In this document: positions 29,601-37,331 of the stretch, piece after piece
Position numbering within the stretch: the first letter of the stretch is position 1
Layout: the number at the start of each line of letters is the position of its first letter
DNA from: DASRDU01 sp035560235
GTDB taxonomy: Bacteria > Acidobacteriota > Blastocatellia > RBC074
Length of the DNA: 64,000 bases
Direction of reading: 5' to 3'
Assembly (NCBI GenBank): GCA_035560235.1
Contig: DATMAG010000018.1
Span: 9,677 to 73,676, forward strand
Made by a program: the position numbers and the translations under genes
Notes under the pieces: generated by a model
Database searches by the model: none
What the model was told of the DNA's origin: nothing
The model's input: the letters and a program-made list of their open reading frames with translations, nothing else

Positions 29601-29967
29601 AATTTCCTCCTGTTTAGTTAACCTGAATGTAAAGCCTGTTACCGGAAATGCGCGGGTTTGCGTCGGCGTGCGAGAGCTTATCACCGCCCTGGATAAATTG
29701 GGAGTGTGGCAGGGGATAAACCGTGCAGTCTGCGTCAGCGGCCTGGTCTTTTATGAAGCACTGCCTCCACAGTCAGAAATGCGTAAGCAGTATTGTCCCG
29801 ATGTTTCAGCAAGCTCTCAGCTGCAAATCTGCGCGCCAGTCTGTACGCCTGCGCACAACTGCCGCTTGGTGCGCCACCGCACCGAAAATGAGGGCAGCGG
29901 GTGTCATAATGGCTGCGGCATTTTTTTATCATTCAGCTTTGCAATCACACTTGAAAGGAGCACAGGG
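29601..29967. other. Divergent intergenic region, no gene seen
   Basis: This 367-base gap separates the S9 peptidase (minus) and the TPP enzyme (plus). A reading frame runs through it from within the peptidase gene but has no motif and lacks a ribosome site. It must hold both promoters, but I cannot assign them. Confidence 0.5.
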
Positions 29968-31722
29968 ATGGCTCGGACGACCGCAGACCTTTTGATTGAA
30001 CGACTGATTGACTGGGGAGTGGACACTGTTTTCGGACTGCCGGGTGACGGCGTGAACGGCATCTTTGAAGCGCTGCGCACCCGGCAGGATCGGATCAGAT
30101 TCATTCAGGTGCGGCACGAAGAGGCAGCAGCCTTTGCGGCCTGCGGTTATGCCAAATACACGCGTCGTCTCGGAGTGTGCCTGGCAACTTCAGGGCCGGG
30201 CGGCATTCACCTGCTCAACGGGTTGTACGACGCGAAATGCGACGGCGTGCCGGTGCTGGCGATTACAGGCCATACCTTTCACGACCTGATCGGCACGCAT
30301 TATCAGCAGGACGTTGATCTGGACAAGCTCTTTATTGATGTGGCTGCCTTCAATCAGCGCGTGATGGGGCCGGCGCACGTCAACAATCTGGTGGATGAGG
30401 CGATCAAGACCGCGCTCGACCGTCGCACTGTCGCGCACCTGACGATTCCGAAGGACATTCAGGACTGGACGCTCTCTGATGAGGAACGCTCGAAAAGCAA
30501 TATTCAGAATCACAGCGCCGACCTTTATGTGCAGGCGTTTCCGCTCCCGCCGCAGCGACTGATGGAAGAGGCGGCTGAGATCATCAACAGCGCGAGCCGG
30601 GTCGCAATTCTGGCCGGAGCCGGAGCCCTGGGCGCGCGCGCTGAAATCCTCGAACTCGCAGAACGAGTCGGCGGCCCGGTTATCAAGCCGCTGCTCGGCA
30701 AGGCGGTCGTGCCGGATGACAGCCCATACACGACCGGCGGCATCGGGTTGCTCGGCACCGCGCCCTCGCAGGATGCGATGGAAGAGTGCGATGCGCTCGT
30801 CATCGCGGGCAGCAGCTTTCCGTATCTTGAGTTTTACCCAAAGCCGGGCCAGGCCAGAGTCGTACAGATTGATATTGACCCGTCGCGCATCGGGCTGCGC
30901 CACCCGGCTGATGTCGGGCTGGTGGGCAATTGTCTTGATGTGCTGCGCGCGCTTCTGCCGCTCGTGCAGCGCAAGGAGGACCGCAGCTTTCTCGAAAGGG
31001 CACAGCGCCGGATGAAAAGCTGGAACGAACTGATGCAGGAGCGCGGCACCCGCACCGATCTGCCGATGAAGCCGCAGGTAGTGACTTATCACCTGAACCG
31101 GCTGCTCAGTGACAACGCCATTATCACCGCTGACAGCGGCACAATTGCGACCTGGGCGGCGCGCTACATTCAGATTCGCGGCGATCAGATGTTTTCGCTT
31201 TCCGGCACGCTGGCGACGATGGCGAACTCACTGCCGTACAGCATCGGCGCGGCGGTCGGGCACCCTGATCGTCAGATCATCTGCATCAGCGGCGATGGCG
31301 GCTTCACCATGCTGATGGGCGAAGTCGCCACGCTGGTGAAATACAACCTGCCGGTCAAGGTCATCATTTTCAAGAACAACGTGCTCGGCATGATCAAGTG
31401 GGAGCAGATGGTCTTTGAGGGCAACCCGCAGTACGGCGTCGAACTGCAGCCGATTGATTTCGCCACATATGCGACGGCCTGCGGCGCGGCAGGCTACACG
31501 CTCGAAGATCCGCAGCAGGCCGAGGAAGTGCTGCGCGCCGCGCTCAACCATCCCGGCCCGGCCATCGTCCAGGCAGTCGTTGATCCGCACGAACCGCCGA
31601 TGCCCGGCAAGATCACCACCGACCAGGCCTTTGAATTTGCCAAAGCCCTCTCCCGCGGTCAGCGCGAAGCCTGGGAGATCATCAAAACCGTCGCTGAGAA
31701 CAAAGTCCGCGAGGTGATCTGA
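29968..31722 (+). CDS. TPP-dependent enzyme, pyruvate-oxidase/acetolactate-synthase-like
   Basis: Protein of 584 residues from ATG 29968, with AAGGAG eight bases upstream. All three domains of this family are present. The N-terminal TPP-pyrimidine domain has GLPGDGVNGIFEAL and the catalytic glutamate in QVRHEEAAAFAA. The central domain (about 190-330) resembles the nucleotide-binding domain of pyruvate oxidase (PoxB). The C-terminal TPP domain has GDGGF...FKNN (about 435-470), the pyrophosphate-Mg2+ motif. It acts on pyruvate or another 2-keto acid in the cytoplasm. FAD use and exact product are uncertain. Confidence 0.88.
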   Translation: MARTTADLLIERLIDWGVDTVFGLPGDGVNGIFEALRTRQDRIRFIQVRHEEAAAFAACGYAKYTRRLGVCLATSGPGGIHLLNGLYDAKCDGVPVLAITGHTFHDLIGTHYQQDVDLDKLFIDVAAFNQRVMGPAHVNNLVDEAIKTALDRRTVAHLTIPKDIQDWTLSDEERSKSNIQNHSADLYVQAFPLPPQRLMEEAAEIINSASRVAILAGAGALGARAEILELAERVGGPVIKPLLGKAVVPDDSPYTTGGIGLLGTAPSQDAMEECDALVIAGSSFPYLEFYPKPGQARVVQIDIDPSRIGLRHPADVGLVGNCLDVLRALLPLVQRKEDRSFLERAQRRMKSWNELMQERGTRTDLPMKPQVVTYHLNRLLSDNAIITADSGTIATWAARYIQIRGDQMFSLSGTLATMANSLPYSIGAAVGHPDRQIICISGDGGFTMLMGEVATLVKYNLPVKVIIFKNNVLGMIKWEQMVFEGNPQYGVELQPIDFATYATACGAAGYTLEDPQQAEEVLRAALNHPGPAIVQAVVDPHEPPMPGKITTDQAFEFAKALSRGQREAWEIIKTVAENKVREVI

Positions 31723-31775
31723 TTATCCGCAACCTGTCAGATTGCCGCTGGCAGTAATCGCGTTTTACGTCACAA

Positions 31776-31820
31776 CAGCCCTGCCGGAACACCTCATCCC
31801 TGATGTGTTCCGGGCGGCTG
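31776..31820 (+). terminator. Terminator-like stem-loop after the TPP enzyme gene
   Basis: CCGGAACAC and GTGTTCCGG pair around an eleven-base loop; outer CAGCC/GGCTG bases extend the stem. GGATTTTG follows. It starts about 54 bases past the stop codon. Confidence 0.6.
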
Positions 31821-31959
31821 GGATTTTGCCCGCGTCTGGCTGTACACTCAGGTCAGATGAATTTCGCGCACACGGGCGGCCTCCTGTCCGTTACTCCTGA
31901 CCGGGTGAAGGAGAGTTGCAATGCGCGAAGGCTGATTAACCTGAGAGTGGCTGAAATCA

Positions 31960-32805
31960 ATGAGCATTGGAACATCTCCGGGCAGTCTGGTGAGCGAGCG
32001 GCTGGACAGGCTCTTTGCGGAACTGCCGACGCCGGGGTCGCCTGAATATCTGACTTATTTGGAGACGGCTGAGGCCGCAGCGCTGCCTGCGCAGGTGCTG
32101 GTGCGCGCTTATCGCGTGCTGCGCGCTGCGGGGGAGGAGGCGGCGGCTGAAGCGACGCTCGCGCGGCTGCTTGATGGCAGCGACCCGCACGGCTATTTGA
32201 AAGTTATTCGCCGGTTGTCGAAACAGCAGGTGCCCGGCAATCAGAACTGGCACGATGCTGAAGATCTGTTTCAGGCGGCGCTGCTGGAAATCACAAAGGT
32301 GCTCAGCACGCCGCGCGGCGTGCTGGCCGAGGTCGCCTGGGTGCGCTTCTGCCAGAACTGTTTTGAGGACGCCTGGCGCGCAATGCACGGACGGCGCGGC
32401 GAACGCCTGCGCATCGAGTTTGCCGAGCCGATGAAGGATGATGAATCCGATGATCTGGTCTTTCCGGTCGAGCAGACGACGGGCGAAAGCGCTCCCTGGC
32501 ACGCGGGCGCAAGGCAGAGCGATCTGCCGCGCATTGAAAAACTGATTGAGAAAACGATCGCTTCAATGTCCGATCCGCTGATGCGCGCCGTTGCTGCCGA
32601 TCAGTTCAGCGATGATCCGTCACCGATCTCATCGGGTCGCTCAGGTCGGGGCAAGCCGCCCCTGACTGAACAACTCGGTGCCAGCCGCTTTCAGATTTCC
32701 CGCGCGTTGCGCAATGCCAAAGCCAGGCTCGCGGGCGCGCTGCTCGCTGATGATGAATTGAAAACTGACACAGCCTGGCTGCGTCAGTTCATTGCCACGA
32801 ATTAA
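31960..32805 (+). CDS. Sigma-70/ECF-like regulatory protein (divergent)
   Basis: Protein of 281 residues. Residues about 90-150 resemble sigma region 2: NWHDAEDLFQAALLEITKVL followed by AWVRFCQNCFEDAWRAMHGRR, like the DAEDL.QE...LW and helix of ECF sigma factors. The C-terminal part (about 225-260) has PLTEQLGASRFQISRALRNA, a helix-turn-helix like region 4. The intervening acidic linker and long N-terminal extension are unusual, so this is a divergent member or a sigma-like regulator. It is first of three plus-strand genes. Its last residues and stop codon lie in the left arm of a hairpin element. Confidence 0.55.
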   Translation: MSIGTSPGSLVSERLDRLFAELPTPGSPEYLTYLETAEAAALPAQVLVRAYRVLRAAGEEAAAEATLARLLDGSDPHGYLKVIRRLSKQQVPGNQNWHDAEDLFQAALLEITKVLSTPRGVLAEVAWVRFCQNCFEDAWRAMHGRRGERLRIEFAEPMKDDESDDLVFPVEQTTGESAPWHAGARQSDLPRIEKLIEKTIASMSDPLMRAVAADQFSDDPSPISSGRSGRGKPPLTEQLGASRFQISRALRNAKARLAGALLADDELKTDTAWLRQFIATN

Positions 32806-32862
32806 CACGAATCCTCACGAAGGCCGAACCCTTATTCGTGATTATCCGTGTCCATTCGTGGC
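32794..32862. repeat. Palindromic hairpin element (CACGAA type)
   Basis: Arms 32794-32821 and 32835-32862 are 28 bases each and pair at most positions. The left arm reads CACGAATTAA, CACGAATCCT, CACGAA in ten-base steps. It provides the final residues and TAA stop of the sigma-like gene and leaves about 15 bases to the next start. Confidence 0.9.
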
Positions 32863-32877
32863 CGGAAGTAAAAAGCA

Positions 32878-33420
32878 ATGATCACCGAAATGAGTACCGC
32901 ACAATTTGACCGCGACACGCTCGACCGCCTGTGCGCCGAAGTTGAAATCGCGTGGACAGACCGGCGCGACGATTCAGCCGCAGACAGGCTCGCCGCGCAG
33001 CATCCTGAATATGCGCGTGCGCTTTATGATTTCTTCGCGCTGCTCGTCACGCTTGATGTCGAAGCATTGCCGGTGGCGACAAATGTGCTTTCATTTATGG
33101 AGTACCTGACCCGTCGCACAGGCGAAAAGCCGACCCGGATTGCCGAGAAAATGAAGGTTCCGTATCCGCTGCTGCATCAGGTGTCGCGTTACCCGCAGCA
33201 GGTTCCGGCCCCCGCGCTGCGCGAAATCGCCGGACGCGCGGCCCAGGCCTGGGGCATTGATCGTGAACAGGCGCTCGATGTGCTGGAGCAGCAGGCCCGC
33301 GCGCCAAAGGCCGCTTCACGCGATCAGTCCTACGCTGATGCGCCCGACTTCCGCGAACTGCTCAAACGGGCGAAGCTGACGAAGAAGGAGCAGGAATACT
33401 GGCTGTCGCTTGGGAGGTAA
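32878..33420 (+). CDS. Regulator-like small protein before the ImmA-helicase gene
   Basis: Protein of 180 residues. The N-terminal segment RLAAQHPEYARALYDFFALLVTLD is seen on assorted signalling proteins. Residues about 75-145 (MEYLTRRTGEKPTRIAEKMKVPYPLLHQVSRYPQQVP...) look like an HTH of the XRE type, as in regulators paired with ImmA/IrrE peptidases. The end is charged. If so it may be the substrate of the peptidase domain in the next gene, as DdrO is for IrrE; that is inference. ATG 32878 with GGAAG about ten bases upstream; ATG 32890 is possible. Confidence 0.5.
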   Translation: MITEMSTAQFDRDTLDRLCAEVEIAWTDRRDDSAADRLAAQHPEYARALYDFFALLVTLDVEALPVATNVLSFMEYLTRRTGEKPTRIAEKMKVPYPLLHQVSRYPQQVPAPALREIAGRAAQAWGIDREQALDVLEQQARAPKAASRDQSYADAPDFRELLKRAKLTKKEQEYWLSLGR

Positions 33421-33425
33421 GTCAG

Positions 33426-33540
33426 GGTCAATTGATTGTCTCTTTGGAGCGCAGGCAGCCTGCCTGCAGGGCTTGCGGAAAAAAGCCCCTGGTCTCTGGC
33501 AGGCAGGCTGCCTGCGCTCCAAAGAGACAATCAATTGACC
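33426..33540. repeat. Perfect 41-bp inverted repeat hairpin (GCAGGC type)
   Basis: Arms 33426-33466 and 33500-33540 are perfectly complementary over 41 bases. The core TTTGGAGCGCAGGCAGCC is shared with the element at 46772-46864. Further pairing of CAGGGCTT with AAGCCCCTG lies inside. Perfect arms suggest recent insertion or gene conversion. It separates the regulator-like gene from the ImmA-helicase gene. Confidence 0.95.
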
Positions 33541-33553
33541 TCGGGGGGTAAGT

Positions 33554-33582
33554 TTGCGGCAGGAAGGACGAGATAATAGAAT
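33554..33582 (+). promoter_or_regulatory. Possible sigma70-type promoter before ImmA-helicase gene
   Basis: TTGCGG and TAGAAT are separated by 17 bases just after the hairpin and about 30 bases before the small leader frame. The -10 fits well, the -35 only partly. Confidence 0.3.
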
Positions 33583-33612
33583 AGCTGCTGACCAGCCATC
33601 TGAGGAATTACT

Positions 33613-33660
33613 ATGTCAGGCCTGATTACGCCAACCAGAACTGAACGCTGTCTTCTGTGA
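33613..33660 (+). CDS. 15-codon leader frame overlapping the ImmA-helicase start
   Basis: ATG 33613 is preceded by GAGGAA at good spacing and encodes MSGLITPTRTERCLL. Its TGA stop overlaps the GTG start of the next gene in a GTGA junction. The large gene has no ribosome site of its own, so translation is probably coupled through this leader. Whether the peptide itself matters is unknown. Confidence 0.5.
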   Translation: MSGLITPTRTERCLL

Positions 33661-36600
33661 GATCTCTTGACCACGCGAAACAACAGGCCCGCGAAGTTCG
33701 CGCTCTGATCGGCAGTGAAGCTGAAAACCTGCTTGACCGCCTGCGCGCCTTTATTGAACGGCAATACGACATCGAACTCATCCCTGTCCCGGCGGCGGTG
33801 ATTGATGAAGGCCGCGCCGAAGTCTCTCCGTCTGAACGCACGCTCAATTACGATGAACGCTTTGATCGGCGGCCCGCTGAACTGCTCTGGGTGCTGGCGC
33901 ACGAGCTTGGGCATCTGACGATGCACGCGCGGCTGACGAAGCCTTACGCGCAGCCTGATCCGCTGCTCGGCTCGGTCTATCTCAACGAAGGCGCAGCGGC
34001 GATTGCCCGCTACAGCCGCCGCGCGCGCGAAGAGGCCGAAGCGAACGCCTTCGCCAATGAATTCATCGCTCCGGCGCGGGATGTGTTTGCCGAATGGCGC
34101 ACCACGCCCGGCGCGACGACGCATTCAATTGCCGAACGTCGCGGCATGCTTGAAAAGATCGTGCGCGTGCAACTGGCTGAAGCGTTGTATCAACTGCTGC
34201 TCAGTCCGGCTGAAGATGCAGGCCACGGGGGACACGGTGAAACACGGGGGGAAGATAACGCCGAAGATTCACCCGTCTTTCCCCGTGCCCCCGGTGGTTC
34301 GTCCAAAAAAGCCGTCGCGTGCGATCCGCGACAGCTTGAAGCGGCAACCTTCACGGGTGCGCCTGCGCTGGTGACGGCGGGGCCGGGAACGGGCAAGACG
34401 GCAACGCTGGTGCGGCGCATCGAATTTCTGCTGACTGAACGGCAGGCGCGGCCCGATCAGTTTCTGGTGCTGACCTTCAGCAACGATGCCGCCGGAGAAT
34501 TGCGCGAACGCATTGCCGCGAAGTTCGGCCACGAAGTCGCCGCTGCGATGGAGATTGCCACCTTTCACGGTTTTGGTCTGTCATTCCTGCACAATCACGC
34601 GCTCGAACTCAGCCCGGACGCGGCGATTCTGGACGAGACGGGACAGGAAGAACTGCTTACTTCGCTGCTCGGTTCGCTGCGCTGCCCGAATATCATCAAC
34701 CTGCGCGATCCGGCTGAATCGGTCAAACGCATTCAGCGCCACATCAACTACCTCAAGGATCGCGCGATTGACGATCAGCCGATCACGCCTGATTTGCTGG
34801 CTGACCTGATTGAAGCGTGGCAGCCCGCAGATGACGAAGCGAAACAGCGCAAACAGCGGGCGCGCGAACTGCTCACGGCCTTTCGCGCTTATGAACAGGC
34901 GAAGGCGGCGCGCCCGGCGATTGATTTTGCCGATCTGATTGCGCTGCCGATTCAGTTGCTGGCGACGCGCCCGCGACTGGTGCAGAAGGCGCGTGAAAAA
35001 TATCGCTGGGTGCTGGTGGATGAATATCAGGACGTGAGCCGCACGGTCGCGCTGCTGCTGCGTTATCTGTGCGGGCCGGACAATCCGCCCTGGGTGGTGG
35101 GCGATATGCGGCAGGCGATTTATCGCTTTCGCGGCGCAGCGCCTGAAAACGTGCGGCGCTTTGGCGATGACTTCCCAGGCGCGCAGGTCTTTGAGCTTGA
35201 CACCAATTATCGCTCCTGCCCCGAAGTCATCCACGCGGCCAATCAACTGGCGACGCTGATGGAGCTGATGGAAACTGGTCAGCCTGTCGAAAGCGAAAAC
35301 GGCGCGAGCGTCAGCGTTGAAGTCAATGCGCTGTGGCGAGCCGGGACGGGGCTGACAGGGATTGGTGAAAATGTAGTGGCGCTCGCTCGCGCCAGGGCTG
35401 ATGCGTCTGAATACGACGGCATTGCGGCGCAGGTCAGAACGTGGCTTGAGATGGGCATTGCGCCGAAGGACATTGCCGTGCTGGCGCGGCGCAATTCAGA
35501 TGTACGCAACATCGTGCTGGCGCTTGGTGAACGCGGGATGCGCGCGACGACGAGCGGTCTGATTACACCTGAAGGCGCAGCGGGCGATCTGGCGGCGATT
35601 GCCACTTTTCCTGATGATCCGCTGGCCTCGCTGCCGCGTGTGATCTTCAGTCTTGGGCGCGGGCGTTACGATCAGCAGACGCTCAATCAGCTTGTGTCGC
35701 ATCTGATCAATGCCGCGCGTGGTGGTGAGTTGAATTCAACCGGCCACAGAGACGCTGAGGGCGCGGAGGAAGAACAGAAATTTCCGTTTCTTTCTGCGCC
35801 GACGCTGCGGGCTTTGCGGTTGTGTTGTGAGCAGGTGTTTGAGAATCGCTCGGCGCTCTTTGCTGACAGGGAACTGACGCCGCTGATTGCTGAATTTATG
35901 CGGCTGAGTGATTGTCTGGCGCAGGAATATTTTTCGGGCGATGCGTTCAGTCTGATGTGCGCGTTTCTTTTCAACGGCAGCGATTATCTGCGGCGCGTGC
36001 TTGACGACAGCGATGCAGCGCGGCGCGCGCTGACGCTCAGTGAAATCGCTACTTCGCTGTCGCGCGCGGCGGCTTATCGCTTCACGCATCCTGACAAGGT
36101 TCCGGTTGAATCGCGCCTCGCCTTTGCGCAGCACTTCCGCGACAACCTGAGCGGCAGCAAGCCGAGTTTGCAGGCGCCGCAATCCGAAGACGATGCGGTG
36201 CGCGTGATGACCTGTCACGCTTCGAAGGGACTGGAGTTTCCGTGCGTTGTGGTTGCGGGGCAGACGCTCACGCAGATGCGCGAAGAGCTGTGGCTGCCCG
36301 ATGAACTGCAGCCGAGCGATGAGGACGAACGCGCGCAGGCCGATGCGCTGCTCTTTGTCGGCGTGACGCGGGCCAAACGCGCCGTGGTTGTCTCGTGCGC
36401 TGAAACCCGCAGCGGAACCGAACGCGCCCGTTCACGCGCGCTGACGCCGCTGCTCGAACGCTGGCAGCAGTTGTTTTCAATTCCGGCAGTCAACTGGTCT
36501 GCGCCTGTGGCTGAACGCGACAAAATCGTGATTGAGCCGTTGTGGGGCGGGTCGCAGCCGCCCAGGCTCTTTGCCGGATCACTCGATGAAAGTTCGTGCG

Positions 36601-37325
36601 CGGTTCGCACCTATCTTGAAAACTACATTGACATCACCTTCCCGGCCAGCCTGCGCTCGCTCTATCCGGTCTTTTATTCATCGCTGCGCGCCGCACTTGA
36701 AACCATTGTGCAGCGCCTGCACGAAAGCGGCACGGCAATCAGCGCCGACGAAGCCGCTGTCATCTTCAGCGCAAAATTCACCAGAGCCGAGGTCAGCGAG
36801 CATCCGCATTACCGACTTTATCTGGATGCCGGGATTGCTTGCACGGCGCGCTTTGCCGAGGTCTTTGCTCCGCAGGCGCGGGTGAGCGAATTTTTTGATC
36901 CGGCTGAACTGCTTGCCGACACGCGCATGCTGCCGCTGCGTTTTGATCTGGTGTCGAGCTTTCGCACGGCTGACGGGCTGGCGCACATCATCGTCTTTCG
37001 TCCTGAATCGCTCGCCAAAGCCGCTTCAAAAGGCAACGCGACAGAACTGGTCTGGAGCGGTTTGAAAACAGCGCACCGGATGGCTTTTGTGTTATTGCGC
37101 AATCGCCTGCCTGAATTGCAGCCCTGGGTCTATTCGGCGGCTGACGGCGTGCTGTACAGATTGCTGTGGAATCGCCGCCCGGACAATATGACGACCGAAG
37201 CCGAGCGCGTGACTGAACGCTGGCGAGCCATCACGCACGGCAGATTTGAAACGAAGCTGAACGAACGCAACTGCGACCGCTGCCCGACCCGCATCGCCTG
37301 CCCGCACTGGCTCGACGCCATCTGA
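33657..37325 (+). CDS. ImmA/IrrE-like metallopeptidase fused to UvrD/PcrA-like helicase
   Basis: Protein of 1222 residues. Residues about 1-180 are an ImmA/IrrE-like zinc peptidase with HELGH (His82, Glu83, His86) and an EANAFANEFIAP segment. From about 225 to 920 it is a superfamily 1 helicase: motif I TAGPGTGKTA (Lys247), motif II VDEYQD (455-459), motif IV-like DTNYRSCPEV, and motifs V/VI CHASKGLEF and FVGVTRAKR. The last 300 residues resemble the C-terminal nuclease region of AddB/RecB-type proteins but lack a clear PD-(D/E)XK lysine; a CDRC.....C cluster (Cys1206, 1209, 1215) may bind metal. Two hairpin elements are inserted in frame (about 189-214 and 696-722). The GTG start is the first possible after an upstream stop. 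Possible DNA repair or defence role. Confidence 0.88.
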   Translation: MRSLDHAKQQAREVRALIGSEAENLLDRLRAFIERQYDIELIPVPAAVIDEGRAEVSPSERTLNYDERFDRRPAELLWVLAHELGHLTMHARLTKPYAQPDPLLGSVYLNEGAAAIARYSRRAREEAEANAFANEFIAPARDVFAEWRTTPGATTHSIAERRGMLEKIVRVQLAEALYQLLLSPAEDAGHGGHGETRGEDNAEDSPVFPRAPGGSSKKAVACDPRQLEAATFTGAPALVTAGPGTGKTATLVRRIEFLLTERQARPDQFLVLTFSNDAAGELRERIAAKFGHEVAAAMEIATFHGFGLSFLHNHALELSPDAAILDETGQEELLTSLLGSLRCPNIINLRDPAESVKRIQRHINYLKDRAIDDQPITPDLLADLIEAWQPADDEAKQRKQRARELLTAFRAYEQAKAARPAIDFADLIALPIQLLATRPRLVQKAREKYRWVLVDEYQDVSRTVALLLRYLCGPDNPPWVVGDMRQAIYRFRGAAPENVRRFGDDFPGAQVFELDTNYRSCPEVIHAANQLATLMELMETGQPVESENGASVSVEVNALWRAGTGLTGIGENVVALARARADASEYDGIAAQVRTWLEMGIAPKDIAVLARRNSDVRNIVLALGERGMRATTSGLITPEGAAGDLAAIATFPDDPLASLPRVIFSLGRGRYDQQTLNQLVSHLINAARGGELNSTGHRDAEGAEEEQKFPFLSAPTLRALRLCCEQVFENRSALFADRELTPLIAEFMRLSDCLAQEYFSGDAFSLMCAFLFNGSDYLRRVLDDSDAARRALTLSEIATSLSRAAAYRFTHPDKVPVESRLAFAQHFRDNLSGSKPSLQAPQSEDDAVRVMTCHASKGLEFPCVVVAGQTLTQMREELWLPDELQPSDEDERAQADALLFVGVTRAKRAVVVSCAETRSGTERARSRALTPLLERWQQLFSIPAVNWSAPVAERDKIVIEPLWGGSQPPRLFAGSLDESSCAVRTYLENYIDITFPASLRSLYPVFYSSLRAALETIVQRLHESGTAISADEAAVIFSAKFTRAEVSEHPHYRLYLDAGIACTARFAEVFAPQARVSEFFDPAELLADTRMLPLRFDLVSSFRTADGLAHIIVFRPESLAKAASKGNATELVWSGLKTAHRMAFVLLRNRLPELQPWVYSAADGVLYRLLWNRRPDNMTTEAERVTERWRAITHGRFETKLNERNCDRCPTRIACPHWLDAI
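34223..34297. repeat. In-frame hairpin element (CACGGGGGA type) within coding sequence
   Basis: Left arm 34223-34253 has CACGGGGGA, CACGGTGAAA and CACGGGGGG units; right arm 34268-34297 is its imperfect complement. It encodes a Gly/Glu/Pro-rich linker (about residues 189-214) exactly between the peptidase and helicase domains. Confidence 0.8.
35744..35821. repeat. In-frame hairpin element (CACAGAGA/CGCGGAGGA type) within coding sequence
   Basis: Left arm 35744-35780 (CCACAGAGA, CGCTGAGGG, CGCGGAGGA, AGAACAG) pairs imperfectly with 35781-35821 with almost no loop. The diverged arms encode about residues 696-722 (HRDAEGAEEEQKFPF...), an insert in the helicase 2B-like region. Confidence 0.7.
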
Positions 37326-37331
37326 ATTCAA

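Noticed and set aside
30190..31092. 300-codon minus-strand frame opposite the TPP enzyme
   Set aside because: Antisense shadow of a highly conserved enzyme; no motif or ribosome site.
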